DNA from: a virus
Virus record (IMG/VR): IMGVR_UViG_3300010935_000113
Span: 1-22,359 of that record
Reading direction: 5' to 3' (one strand)
DNA: 22,359 bases
Part shown: positions 7,824 through 15,695 of the stretch, in pieces
Numbering within the stretch: position 1 is the first letter of the stretch
How the letters are laid out: each line of letters opens with the position of its first letter
Notes under the pieces: model-generated
The model's input: only the letters and a program-made list of their open reading frames with translations
Told to the model about the DNA's origin: nothing
The model's database searches: none
Translations under genes and position numbers: made by a program

Positions 7824-8069
7824 TCATAAAGGCTCATCATAAATTTTGGTCTGCCACTCATAGGAGTTTTGGCAGTGGTTTTTTGACCCAAGTAAGTAAG
7901 CACACGCATCAACTATCGGGCGGAAAATACGGCCGATTAGCTTATGGTCAAGCTCCAGACTCCACAATGCGCTGCTGATCATCTCGTAAGACTTGCAATT
8001 GCCGAGCGTGACTGTGGCGAGAAGCATGTGGTCCCATGCCAGCAGCAAAATGAAAATGCGCTGTCTCAT
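7824..8069 (-). CDS. Small membrane or exported protein, unknown function
   Basis: The protein has 81 residues. I place the start at 8069, where an AGGGG ribosome site precedes the ATG; the same frame is open further upstream but that part overlaps the connector gene. The N-terminus MRQRIFILLLAWDHMLLATVTLGNC is hydrophobic, followed by MISSALWSLELD and GRIFRPIVDACAYLL, ending near a Cys and Trp-rich tail. The pattern DH-x-LLA-x-x-TLGN...SALWSLE...FRP-x-VD recurs in short phage proteins of unknown role that I have seen elsewhere. It likely sits in the inner membrane. Confidence 0.65.
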   Translation of the reverse strand: MRQRIFILLLAWDHMLLATVTLGNCKSYEMISSALWSLELDHKLIGRIFRPIVDACAYLLGSKNHCQNSYEWQTKIYDEPL

Positions 8070-8103
8070 ATGAACCCCTTCGCCAGCGGCTTGGGGGCAG
8101 CCA

Positions 8104-8745
8104 TCAGATGCCCCCGTAAATAACTGTGCCCACCGGGTGCATGGCCCGGCTCTGCTCGTCCTTGGCACGGGCGCAGTAGGCGTCGTGCTGCGCACGGTAC
8201 TTGGCCTCGGCCTTGGGGTCGTAGGTCTCGGTATCCTGGATGCCGTAGGCCAGGTGCTTGACCCAGTACGTCAGGTAGCGGTGGTGTTGGGGGGCGATCT
8301 CGAAGTCGTCACCTGCGGCCACGTCGACGGGCAGGCGGAAGGTGCGTAACTCGACGGTGCTTGCCACGTTTGGCTTGGGCCAGGCGCGCAGGGTGTCGGC
8401 CTCCAGCCCGGAGATCAGCGCTGACAGCGGCCCTTGGTGCCCGTCGAACTTCATGCGCTGCTCGATCATTTTTTCGACCGGCACGATCGGCACCGGCACG
8501 CCGGTGACAGAGTCAGTGGCGGCGCGAATTTTAAGGATGCGCGGGTCCAGGGCGTACCACTCGGTGCCGTCGGCCTTGACGAGCACCTTGAAGCTGCGCG
8601 CGTCGGCGATGCCATAAGTGTCACGACAGAACTGCTTCTGGGCTGCGTCGATGGCACCGTAGGCCCAGGCGTCAGACCAGAGGTACGGGGCCTCGAGGTC
8701 AAAGACCTCGGTGCGGAACAGGGCCAGCAGCTCTGTGGTAGTCAT
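8104..8745 (-). CDS. Head-tail connector (adaptor) candidate
   Basis: The protein has 213 residues. It begins with helices in MTTTELLALFRTEVFDL, then LWSDAWAYGAIDAAQKQFCR with TYGIADARSF, WYALDPRILKIRAA, a central part with LRAWPKPN, and a helical C-terminus KHLAYGIQDTETYDPKAEAKYR. This mix of N-terminal helices and the YIDxAQ-like motif is typical of phage adaptor proteins that attach below the portal ring in podoviruses. Its position after portal, scaffold, capsid and decoration genes agrees. Start is 3 bases after the stop of the preceding gene. The call rests on recognised pattern and order rather than on a search. Confidence 0.65.
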   Translation of the reverse strand: MTTTELLALFRTEVFDLEAPYLWSDAWAYGAIDAAQKQFCRDTYGIADARSFKVLVKADGTEWYALDPRILKIRAATDSVTGVPVPIVPVEKMIEQRMKFDGHQGPLSALISGLEADTLRAWPKPNVASTVELRTFRLPVDVAAGDDFEIAPQHHRYLTYWVKHLAYGIQDTETYDPKAEAKYRAQHDAYCARAKDEQSRAMHPVGTVIYGGI

Positions 8746-8748
8746 GGC

Positions 8749-9123
8749 TTAGGCCGCGCGGTCTTGCGTGAACTTGAGCCAGGCAGCGTCGCGCTCCTTG
8801 TTGTTCAAGCCCGACCAGCCCAGCTCCTTGGCCAGCACGGCGTTGTGGGGTATCCCCACGGCGCTGAAGTCGTTGCGGCTGTTGCGCAGCACAATCTTCT
8901 CAAAGGCGGCGAACAGTGCTTGCTCACGATCTTTTGGCACGGTCGGTTCTTTGGGCGAGCCGTCATCGACAGGCTCAGGGATTTCCTCGGTAGGCACGAC
9001 GCCTTGAGCGATCAGCTCGGCGTGCATCTGCGGGGGGCAGTAAGAGGGTTTGCCTTTGACGAAACTGACTGAGCGCCCCGAAGTGGAGACAACAGTCATG
9101 TTGCGCGGTGCAATGTATTCCAT
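8749..9123 (-). CDS. Head-region protein of unknown function
   Basis: The protein has 124 residues. The N-terminal half is beta-like (MEYIAPRNMTVVSTSGRSVS, then FVKGKPSYCPPQMHAELIAQG), as in short phage proteins that sit between capsid and connector genes. A Pro/Glu-rich linker (residues about 44-62) leads to a helical C-terminal part with AVLAKELGWSGLNNKERDAAW. A head completion role would fit the position. The C-terminal part could be a small helix-extension-helix fold, but I cannot show this. An AGGA ribosome site precedes the ATG. Confidence 0.65.
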   Translation of the reverse strand: MEYIAPRNMTVVSTSGRSVSFVKGKPSYCPPQMHAELIAQGVVPTEEIPEPVDDGSPKEPTVPKDREQALFAAFEKIVLRNSRNDFSAVGIPHNAVLAKELGWSGLNNKERDAAWLKFTQDRAA

Positions 9124-9151
9124 GGTGCTTATCCTGTTAAGGTGATGGGAA

Positions 9152-9173
9152 GACGGGGCGCTAAGGCCCCGTC
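9152..9173 (-). terminator. 8-bp hairpin after the decoration gene
   Basis: GACGGGGC (9152-9159) and GCCCCGTC (9166-9173) form a perfect stem with a 6-base loop in the 64-base gap between the decoration gene and the next gene. Only two U residues follow the stem in the minus strand RNA, so it is a weak intrinsic terminator at best. It may reduce read-through or protect the 3' end of the abundant capsid and decoration mRNA. Confidence 0.5.
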
Positions 9174-9187
9174 CGTGGGTTCAGCGC

Positions 9188-9628
9188 TTAGCTGATCTGA
9201 ACTTCGCTGGTGCGGCCCGCAACCGTGTACATGACACGGACTGTGACCTTGCCTGCGGTGGCGGCCGCAACCGTCGGGGCCACCGTCAGCTGAAGGTTCT
9301 CACCATTGCCGATGTAGCCGGTAGGCACCAGGGCGGTACGCCCGGCCAGCTTCCTGTCGGTGGCGCCCAGGTAGCGCGTGGCGCTGCCGGAGTCGCCGAC
9401 ACTGATGTTGTAAGCGGTCGAGCCGACCACAGCGGTGTCGGTCACAACCTCGCCGGAGAGCACGGTGGCACCCGTGGGCAACGGGATGGCCATCACGACT
9501 GCGGGGGTAGCCACAGTCTTGAAGTCCACCGTCACACCAGAGGTGTTAACCATGGTGTCGTCGAAGTTGAAGGTGAATTCAGCAGCCAGGGGCCACTGAG
9601 CAGAGCGGGAAGCGATTTTCTTGGTCAT
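9188..9628 (-). CDS. Capsid decoration or minor head protein candidate
   Basis: The protein has 146 residues, nearly all beta-prone and Ala/Thr/Val/Gly-rich, without Cys. Features are FTFNFDDTMVNTSGVTVDF, VVMAIPLPTGATVLSGEV, YNISVGDSGSATRYLGATD and KVTVRVMYTVAGRT. It follows the capsid gene by 12 bases and is followed by a strong hairpin, so it is made from the same mRNA at high level. Small beta-sandwich proteins at this place usually decorate the capsid or act as head fibres. No named family is recognised. Confidence 0.65.
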   Translation of the reverse strand: MTKKIASRSAQWPLAAEFTFNFDDTMVNTSGVTVDFKTVATPAVVMAIPLPTGATVLSGEVVTDTAVVGSTAYNISVGDSGSATRYLGATDRKLAGRTALVPTGYIGNGENLQLTVAPTVAAATAGKVTVRVMYTVAGRTSEVQIS

Positions 9629-9640
9629 GGTTGGTTCTCC

Positions 9641-10762
9641 TTATTGAGCGACGTAGCAGCTGATGACACCGAAGTCTTCAACCGCATTGCCCTCATAGAT
9701 GTTGCCGAACTTGGGCTTCAAGAAGCCAAGAATCTTGCCGACAGCAATCGCCTGGGAGTTCTTGTAGTCGAAGTTTTCTTCGTTCCACTCCGGTGCGCCC
9801 AGGTCGGCCATGCCGAGTGCTTGCGCGCCGCAGAACAGAATCTGACAGCCGTCGACATTGCCGCCTGCACCGTATTTGCCTGTGGCAACACCAGAGGTGT
9901 TGGGCACATGGCGGAATTCGTGCAGGTAGATGCCGTCAATCTTGACCGAGTCGCCGGTAAACAGCTTGTCGTTGGTACCGGAGTTCTGGCTGTAACGCAA
10001 GTTGGCGTTGTAATCCGGGTCTTGTTTCAGTTTGGCCATGGCCTGCGGGGTCAGGAACGCGTGGAATGTTTCCTGGCCGCCTTCACCGCCGACACCACGG
10101 ATGTAGCGGTCTTTGGCGTAGGCCTTGAGCTGAACAAACATCTTCCAACCCGGGAAGTCGGTGGCGGTCACAGCAGCTGAGGTGTTGGCACCCGTCTGGC
10201 TGGACTTGAGCACCCCAGCGGTAGCGTCCCAGCGCGTCATGCGGCGGGTCGACGGTGCGGTGATGTCAGCAGCGAATTCCAGGTACTGAAGGTCCGAGCC
10301 GATGCGGGTAGCACCGTTGGGCTTGTACTGGTAGCCGATGCCAGCGAGCGTCTGGAACGCCATCTGGTCGATACGGTCTGCCAGCCAGTAGCTCAGCACG
10401 TTCTTGGAGTTGTCGCGGAAGCTGACGATCGACTTTTGGTCGGCCATCTTACCTTCGTGGCGGTTGGCGTGGCGCAGCTGATCGATGCGGATGACCTGCT
10501 CGAAGGTCTGCATGCCTTCCTCGTTACCGAGCAGGGTGCGGTCGCCTGCAACGCCGTCGCCTTGCAAGTCAGCGAGCAGCGTGATGACCGCGCGCGCGCC
10601 TTTTTGGCTGGACTTGAGGTCCGTGACGTGCTGGATCATCGAGTTAGTGCCCGAACCCAGGAACTTGTTGATAAAGCTCTGGTTGCGGGCATTTTTCCAA
10701 AGGTCCATCGACCAGATGGTTTTTTGCTCGTTCGTGAGCAAGCCGAAGTTGGTAAGTGCCAT
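9641..10762 (-). CDS. Major capsid protein, N4 gp56 / DUF4043-type
   Basis: The 373-residue protein forms the capsid shell. The sequence shows the features I associate with this HK97-fold family: N-terminal TNEQKTIWSMDLWKNARNQS and FLGSGTNSMIQHVTDL, then GARAVITLLADLQGDGVAGD, QVIRIDQLRHANRHEGKM, WLADRIDQMAF, and a C-terminal NVDGCQILFCGAQAL with NEENFDYKNS and ILGFLKPKFG. Length is normal for the family. A strong AAAGGAG ribosome site precedes the ATG, as expected for the most abundant virion protein. A 135-base hairpin-rich leader separates it from the scaffold gene. Confidence 0.92.
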   Translation of the reverse strand: MALTNFGLLTNEQKTIWSMDLWKNARNQSFINKFLGSGTNSMIQHVTDLKSSQKGARAVITLLADLQGDGVAGDRTLLGNEEGMQTFEQVIRIDQLRHANRHEGKMADQKSIVSFRDNSKNVLSYWLADRIDQMAFQTLAGIGYQYKPNGATRIGSDLQYLEFAADITAPSTRRMTRWDATAGVLKSSQTGANTSAAVTATDFPGWKMFVQLKAYAKDRYIRGVGGEGGQETFHAFLTPQAMAKLKQDPDYNANLRYSQNSGTNDKLFTGDSVKIDGIYLHEFRHVPNTSGVATGKYGAGGNVDGCQILFCGAQALGMADLGAPEWNEENFDYKNSQAIAVGKILGFLKPKFGNIYEGNAVEDFGVISCYVAQ

Positions 10763-10897
10763 GGGGCACTCCTTTCATTGGTTAACATAAACAAATTGGC
10801 TTTTCAGCCCCTTGTCACGATGTCGTGGTGACCAACGAAAGGTTTGAGAGCGTGTCGTGCTCTCAGACGTGGTTGAATTCTACACCTAACCTAGATA
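10763..10897 (-). promoter_or_regulatory. Capsid mRNA leader with three hairpins
   Basis: This is the longest gap inside the late block. In minus strand order it contains TGAGAGC/GCTCTCA (10865-10845, 7-base loop), CACGA/TCGTG (10827-10816, also drawable as GTCAC/GTGAC at 10832-10814), and GGCT-GAAA-AGCC (10809-10798, a GNRA tetraloop), then the capsid ribosome site. A TAGAAT motif that could be a -10 box lies upstream of the first hairpin, without a convincing -35. RNA processing, stabilisation or local transcription control that raises capsid synthesis over scaffold are the likely uses. Confidence 0.5.
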
Positions 10898-11860
10898 TTA
10901 GATTGTGTCGCCGCGCATTTTTGACATTTCTGCCTCGTGCGTGGCCGCAAAAGCGGCGAACTCCTTCTGGCTCATGTTCATGACTGCCGCAGCGTCGGTA
11001 ACCCCGCCGCCGAGTTTGTCGCTGTCCAAGCCGACCTTACCTAGGCTCGCCGGGGTCTTGCCGACGGCCTTGGCGGCGCTTTCGATCGCCCCCTTGCGCC
11101 GCTCAGCCGCCACATCGCGCTCGGACACGTTAGGTTTGGTGCTGGTGGCAATCTCCTGGCGGCTGGTGCGTGGCTCCACGATCATCTTGACCGCTTTCTG
11201 CAGCGCAGCGGTGGGCGTCAAGCCCTTGAGCTGGTAGGCGTCCTTGAGGTCGACCACCTCAGCCATGATCTCGGTGTCATAGTCATCGTGATCCGGGTTA
11301 AGCGTGGGGAAAGCGGACTCGACCCGCTCCAGGGCGGTGTTGTAGCGTGCGCGCTCAGTGGCGCGGACCTCGGCGGCATGAATCTTCATGTCGCTCTTGG
11401 CCTCGGCCATGTCGCGCTCAGTGGCGCGAATCTTGGACATGACAGCCACTGCCTTGTCGTTTTCACCGTCACTGAGCAGGTCGGCGTACTCTTTCTCGAG
11501 CTTGATGATGCTGTTCTCCGCCGCCGTCAGGTCAGCGTTCATGTCGGCGAGCTGGTTGCCCTGCTGGTATTGGGCCAGCTGACGTTCGAGCGTGGCGCGC
11601 TGCTCGCGCTCTTTCTCCAGAATCTCTTTGTGGCGTGCCAGTGGGATGCGGCTGTCCTTCTTGGGGGCCTCGTCCCCGTCCTTGTCCTTGGCGTCGAGCT
11701 CGGCTGCCAGCTCCTTGACCTTCGGGTCGTCCTTGACGGCGTCGGGCGAGGTCTCGGGCAGGGTCTCGGGGAACAGGTCGTCGCCGCGGTCAATGGCGAC
11801 GCCGGTGCCACCCGCGTCGGATTCGGGGGCGTAGAGGCGAAAGAATTTGTTTTTGATCAT
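10898..11860 (-). CDS. Capsid scaffold protein
   Basis: The protein has 320 residues and assists assembly of the procapsid, then leaves. I choose the ATG at 11860 (MIKNKFFRLYAPESDAGG), 4 bases after the portal stop; the frame stays open upstream but that part overlaps portal and is Pro/Arg-rich. Visible parts are an acidic Asp/Glu-rich N-terminus, a long charged coiled coil at about residues 90-190 (KEILEKEREQRATLERQLAQ and later MAEAKSDMKIHAAEVRATER), and a C-terminus ending in FAATHEAEMSKMRGDTI, a short helix ending in MRGD that is common in scaffolds paired with this capsid type and probably binds the capsid. Confidence 0.85.
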   Translation of the reverse strand: MIKNKFFRLYAPESDAGGTGVAIDRGDDLFPETLPETSPDAVKDDPKVKELAAELDAKDKDGDEAPKKDSRIPLARHKEILEKEREQRATLERQLAQYQQGNQLADMNADLTAAENSIIKLEKEYADLLSDGENDKAVAVMSKIRATERDMAEAKSDMKIHAAEVRATERARYNTALERVESAFPTLNPDHDDYDTEIMAEVVDLKDAYQLKGLTPTAALQKAVKMIVEPRTSRQEIATSTKPNVSERDVAAERRKGAIESAAKAVGKTPASLGKVGLDSDKLGGGVTDAAAVMNMSQKEFAAFAATHEAEMSKMRGDTI

Positions 11861-11864
11861 GGTG

Positions 11865-14141
11865 CTAGGCTTTCGAGGTTGGTAAACGGGAACGGTTCGC
11901 AACTTGGGTCTTGCTGTTGCTCGGGGGTTTTGCAGCGGCCGCGGCAGCATCCTGCACGGCCTTGACGCGCGCGTCCATGCGCTTTTGCGCCATGTCCTGC
12001 TGCTTCATCTGGATGTCGGCGTTCATCTGCTCGCGCTTGAGCTGGTGCTCGCGCTCGGCCAGGTCCATCTTGTGCTGGGCGGTCTGCTCGTCCATGCCCA
12101 TCTTGTGCTCGGCCGCCTGGCCTTTGATCTGAACCTCGGCCATCTTGGCCTGAGCGCCACCGTCGCCCTGCTCGGGCGGGGTGTTGGCCAGCACCTGGGC
12201 CTTGACCGCGGTCTCCTGGGTCTTGGCCTTCTTGAGCTCGGCGTCGGCATGCTTCTGAGCTGCTTCGCCCTCGGACTTGCTGACCTCGGCCTGCTGCCCG
12301 CGCTGCTGCAGCTCTTTGGCGGCGACCGCCTCGGGGCTGGTCTGGTCGCCCTGCATCTGGCGGATGATGTCTTTTTTGTTCATCAGGCGGCTGGCGTCGA
12401 TGATCACGCTGTCGGGTATCTGGATGCCCGCTTCGCGCATGGCCATGACCTGCTCGAACTGGCTGTCTTCCAGGGTCTCGCGCTTGGGGACGCTGGAGAC
12501 CACCACGTCGTACTCGCCCAGCGTCAGGTCGTTGATGATCTCCTGGTAGGGCGTCTCATCGTCCTCGTCGTCCATCTGCTCGCCCTGCCCTTCGGCCTCG
12601 TCGCCCTGGGGCTGCGGGGGCAGGTTCGGGTTGGGCTGGTTGATGCCGAAGGTCTCGGCTTCGCCGGTGGCCTGGTCGTGTGTGATGGTCAACAGGCGCG
12701 GCTCGGTGTAGAACTCCTGCACCAGGTCGAGCACGTTGCGGGCGATGATGAAGTCGGTGCGGATCAGGTTGTCCAGCGGCTTGACCAGGTTGGTTGACCC
12801 TGCCTGGCGCTTGGCCTGGATTGCTTTGGCGGCGACGTCAGCGCGGTCCATGCCCTGCATGCTGTCACTGACGCCGGAGATCGTCTTGATCGACTCCTCA
12901 GCCTTATAGCTGATGCGGTCCAGTCCCTGGGGCACCTGGTTGGCGCTGATCTTCTGCACGTCTTTGTCGGCGTCGCCGTTGACCTCGATCACCAGGCCGG
13001 TGCGCGCACCGTTCTGCTCCAGCTCGGCCACGGTCATGTTGGCCAGCGCGCCAGCCTTGACCTTGTAGCCCGAGTTGGCTGTGGTGTTGACCACGTGCAG
13101 CTCCTGGCTGGTGACTTTGTTGAGCAGCTGCTGCGGGCCGAGCAGGTTCTCCACCAGGCCGATGGTCTTGCCGTAGCGGAAGTGCGGGAAGAACGGCACG
13201 ATGGTGAAGTGTTTGTAGGGGCTCCAGTCGTCGTGCAGCTCGACGTTGTCGGCGATCACCGTCCACCTGATACGCCGCACCAGCTTGTTCGTGACCTGCA
13301 GACCGTATGTCTGAGTGAAGTAGGCGATCTTGTCGCGCCCGAAGTCCTCGGGCACTGGGCGCATGTCACCAGTCTCGGGGTTGACAAAGTGCTTCTGGCG
13401 GTCGAGCACGCGGTACTGGCGCTCAATCACGCGGATGTTGCGCATCACGTTGCTGTGGTCATAGCCAGAGTTGTAGCTGGCAGTGCGCGGGTCGCCGAAG
13501 CGGTCGCGGTTGAACTGGATGCTGTCGTAGCCGTAGGGGTAGCTGGCGTTGTCGCGGTTGCGCAGCAGCTCGGCGTCGTCCCTGTTGTACATGACGGCGA
13601 TGTCGTCGGCGGTAAGCCACTTCGTGACGAACACCTCGCTCCAGCTGTCGGGGTCGTAGGCGTCGGCGTCGCTGTCGATCAGTATGTTCTTGCGGTTGAC
13701 GTTGTCGATCAGCACCTCGCCCTGGGCGGAGTCGTTGAAGCCGAGCCGGATGTCAAGGTAGCCGCGGCCGGAGATGACCCCGTCGGCAAACATGTCCGAG
13801 CGCTTCCAGTCGAGCTGGTTGTTGTCGCTGATCTGTTTGAAGACCTTGGTCAGTACGTCAGCGGTCTCAGCTGGCGCCCCCGAGCGGGGCCGGAAGCTGA
13901 TCTCTGAGCGGTTGTTGATCTGCTCGCCCAGCACATTGCCCACGGTTGAGAGAATCTTGTTGATGGTGAGCACCGGGCGACGCACGGCTTCAAGCTCGTT
14001 ACGGTCGTTGGCCTCCCACTGGTCGCCAGCGAAGTAGCGCTCGCAAGTGTCGGCTTTTTCAACGTACTTTGTGTGACCGTTGTCACGAACGAAGGCGTAC
14101 CTGGCCCAAACTTTATAAGCAAGCTCTGAATTAACTGGCAT
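11865..14141 (-). CDS. Portal protein, P22-like
   Basis: The portal is a 12-subunit ring at one capsid vertex through which DNA enters and leaves. At 758 residues it has the usual length for P22-type portals. Visible features include CERYFAGDQWEANDRNELEA, RRPVLTINKILSTVGNVLGE, a wing region with NRKNILIDSDADAYDPDSW, and LRNIRVIERQYRV-like strands, then FPHFRYGKTIGLVENLLGPQ, GVSDSMQGMD and the stem helix. Residues about 620-745 are a long Ala/Gln/Lys/Glu helix that could form the barrel seen in P22. The ATG overlaps the preceding stop as TAATG, with a GGAGG ribosome site inside the upstream gene. Confidence 0.93.
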   Translation of the reverse strand: MPVNSELAYKVWARYAFVRDNGHTKYVEKADTCERYFAGDQWEANDRNELEAVRRPVLTINKILSTVGNVLGEQINNRSEISFRPRSGAPAETADVLTKVFKQISDNNQLDWKRSDMFADGVISGRGYLDIRLGFNDSAQGEVLIDNVNRKNILIDSDADAYDPDSWSEVFVTKWLTADDIAVMYNRDDAELLRNRDNASYPYGYDSIQFNRDRFGDPRTASYNSGYDHSNVMRNIRVIERQYRVLDRQKHFVNPETGDMRPVPEDFGRDKIAYFTQTYGLQVTNKLVRRIRWTVIADNVELHDDWSPYKHFTIVPFFPHFRYGKTIGLVENLLGPQQLLNKVTSQELHVVNTTANSGYKVKAGALANMTVAELEQNGARTGLVIEVNGDADKDVQKISANQVPQGLDRISYKAEESIKTISGVSDSMQGMDRADVAAKAIQAKRQAGSTNLVKPLDNLIRTDFIIARNVLDLVQEFYTEPRLLTITHDQATGEAETFGINQPNPNLPPQPQGDEAEGQGEQMDDEDDETPYQEIINDLTLGEYDVVVSSVPKRETLEDSQFEQVMAMREAGIQIPDSVIIDASRLMNKKDIIRQMQGDQTSPEAVAAKELQQRGQQAEVSKSEGEAAQKHADAELKKAKTQETAVKAQVLANTPPEQGDGGAQAKMAEVQIKGQAAEHKMGMDEQTAQHKMDLAEREHQLKREQMNADIQMKQQDMAQKRMDARVKAVQDAAAAAAKPPSNSKTQVANRSRLPTSKA

Positions 14142-15343
14142 TAGAAGCCTCCGGACGGCGCAGTTCGCCTTAATGAATTTGGTGAGAACTTCTCGGGAAG
14201 AGTATGGTCGTCATTCACCCAGTGCTGATGGCGGCCTGAGTCACCGGTGCGGGGGCTGAACCACTCAAACCCCCCGTGGTTCGGGTCGATAACGCCGTGG
14301 AGCCCAGACTCGGGATCTACGTACTTCCCGCCAGCCCGGACATGCGCTTCAGCGGCGTCGTTTGTCATGCCGCCGTAAGAGGCGAAGTGTTTATTGGCTA
14401 TCTCGTGAGCATTGTCATAGGAGTGACCAGCACTCCTAGCCTGCTCATAGACTTCTTCTGAAGTCTTCATACCCTTAAAGTCCGGGTGGGCACGATGGGC
14501 GTCCTCCTCAGCTAAGAGCTGGGCGTCCAGACCCCGCTGTTTGTATTCCCTCTCGATATTAAGTGCGTCGAATCTGGGGGATACTGATGTATCCCCATAG
14601 ATGTGTTCCTCATGGAATGGGTGTGGTACGTCAAGTTCCTTCGACCGAGGGTCGTTATACCAATCACGAATTCTTTGTGCGTTCTCCGGGTGCTGCGCCC
14701 ACTCAGCCTTGTCTGCCGCAAATGCCTCACTTAGCTTGGGCTCGTACTCTTCCGCCAACCCACGTAATCCAGTTTCGCGTGCAGTCTTCAGTCTATTTAT
14801 CCCGGCGAAGAACTCCGGATAACCACGTCGGGCCACGGCTCCTGCTGTCGTCTTCAGTGCATCCGCCGCCACGGCCTTCTCTGCTGTCCGCGCTCCGTCG
14901 CCCATGAGTGTCCGCAGCACCGGAGGTACTGCTGAAGCAGCAGCAACTGTGGCTGCAGCGCCGCCTGCCTGCTGCAGAAACTGCCGGCGCCCGGCGCTTC
15001 CGCCTACGTTCAACAGCGCCTCTGTGCCGGATCTAAGACCTCGCGCACCCATCTTCGCCAGCCCACCTACCTCCGCCATGGGTAGGAAAGCTGCGCTTAT
15101 CACACCATCTGCGCGCCCCTGTTTAATCTGTGGGAGTCTCACGCCCTGTGGCGGCATCTGGTACGGCGCGTTGCCATAGCTCCATTCGTTAACCTCTTCT
15201 GGAGCCTGACCGACCACGGCCTGACCCAATCCACCACCGGCCCACTTGGGCAGTGGTACCACGTCCAGCGTGTCCCGCGCCCAACGCAGACCTTTCGATG
15301 CCTGATCGAGGTACGGGTTCTGGGGTGTGGCTTGAATACCCAT
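14141..15343 (-). CDS. Unknown 400-residue protein, internal Tat-like motif, possible ejected protein
   Basis: The gene lies between the ferritin-like protein and portal. The N-terminus (NPYLDQASKGLRWARDTLDV, then EVNEWSYGNAPYQMPPQGV and LPQIKQGRADGV) resembles the start of large phage internal proteins that are ejected into the host. Residues 117-143 read AGRRQFLQQAGGAAATVAAA and on to a Pro-Pro, a twin-arginine-like motif followed by a hydrophobic stretch, but internal. The C-terminal half is His/Glu-rich and charged, with HPFHEEHIYGD, EDAHRAHPDFK and GGFEWFSPRTGDSGRHQHW, which could be a metal-binding or enzymatic domain; I do not recognise it. Stop and portal start overlap (TAATG). Confidence 0.7.
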   Translation of the reverse strand: MGIQATPQNPYLDQASKGLRWARDTLDVVPLPKWAGGGLGQAVVGQAPEEVNEWSYGNAPYQMPPQGVRLPQIKQGRADGVISAAFLPMAEVGGLAKMGARGLRSGTEALLNVGGSAGRRQFLQQAGGAAATVAAASAVPPVLRTLMGDGARTAEKAVAADALKTTAGAVARRGYPEFFAGINRLKTARETGLRGLAEEYEPKLSEAFAADKAEWAQHPENAQRIRDWYNDPRSKELDVPHPFHEEHIYGDTSVSPRFDALNIEREYKQRGLDAQLLAEEDAHRAHPDFKGMKTSEEVYEQARSAGHSYDNAHEIANKHFASYGGMTNDAAEAHVRAGGKYVDPESGLHGVIDPNHGGFEWFSPRTGDSGRHQHWVNDDHTLPEKFSPNSLRRTAPSGGF

Positions 15344-15346
15344 GAC

Positions 15347-15694
15347 TTACTTCAAGTTCCGCAGCTTGTAGAGGGTCTGAGCTGTCAGCTCTTCGAGTTC
15401 AGCCAAGATGTTCTCCAGGGCCTCGCTCTCTTCGCCATGCTCCGCCTGGACCATCTCTAGGTAGTCCTCCAGCACGGTGATGGGGGTGCCAGTTGGCGGG
15501 GCCACTGGCGGGAAGCTCTTGATCTGGGCGGTCATGCCCATATAGGTCTCGGCGTAGCGGTCAATCAGCGGCACGAGGCCGCCATAGAACCCGCCAAGGG
15601 CGATGTGCTGGGCGTAAGAGCTGCTCGACAGGTGCAGCAGGTGCGCTGCGGTGCGCACGGCGAAGGACTGAGCGATGAAGCTGCGGCAGTTCAT
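15347..15694 (-). CDS. Ferritin-like small protein (DUF5856-type candidate)
   Basis: The protein has 115 residues. I use the ATG at 15694, just after the terminase stop (TGA-A-ATG); the frame is open upstream but that part is a shadow of terminase. Residues 14-53 show RTAAHLLHLSSSSYAQHIAL, then FY at 36-37 and LIDRYAETYMG, with His18, His21, His30, Asp45 and Glu49 spaced as in ferritin-like four-helix proteins. The C-terminal half has two acidic helices (VLEDYLEMVQAEHGEESEAL, then NILAELEELTAQTLYKL). I recognise the pattern as the phage DUF5856-type family. Metal binding is inferred and the iron ligands are not complete to my eye. Confidence 0.65.
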   Translation of the reverse strand: MNCRSFIAQSFAVRTAAHLLHLSSSSYAQHIALGGFYGGLVPLIDRYAETYMGMTAQIKSFPPVAPPTGTPITVLEDYLEMVQAEHGEESEALENILAELEELTAQTLYKLRNLK

Positions 15695-15695
15695 T

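Noticed and set aside
10845-10865. Hairpin before capsid as an intrinsic terminator
   Set aside because: No U tract follows in the direction of late transcription, and the capsid gene downstream must be transcribed at high level.
11288-11965. Plus-strand open frame of 225 codons opposite scaffold and portal
   Set aside because: Antisense shadow; composition is a mirror of the scaffold coiled coil and it spans two real genes.
11904-12797. Long plus-strand open frame of 297 codons opposite the portal gene
   Set aside because: It is Leu, Gly and Val-rich low-complexity sequence caused by the GC-rich helical end of portal on the other strand, has no ribosome site and lies in a block read entirely the other way.
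13095-13907. Plus-strand open frame of 270 codons opposite portal
   Set aside because: Val and Ala-rich antisense shadow of a well-identified gene; no domain and no start signal.
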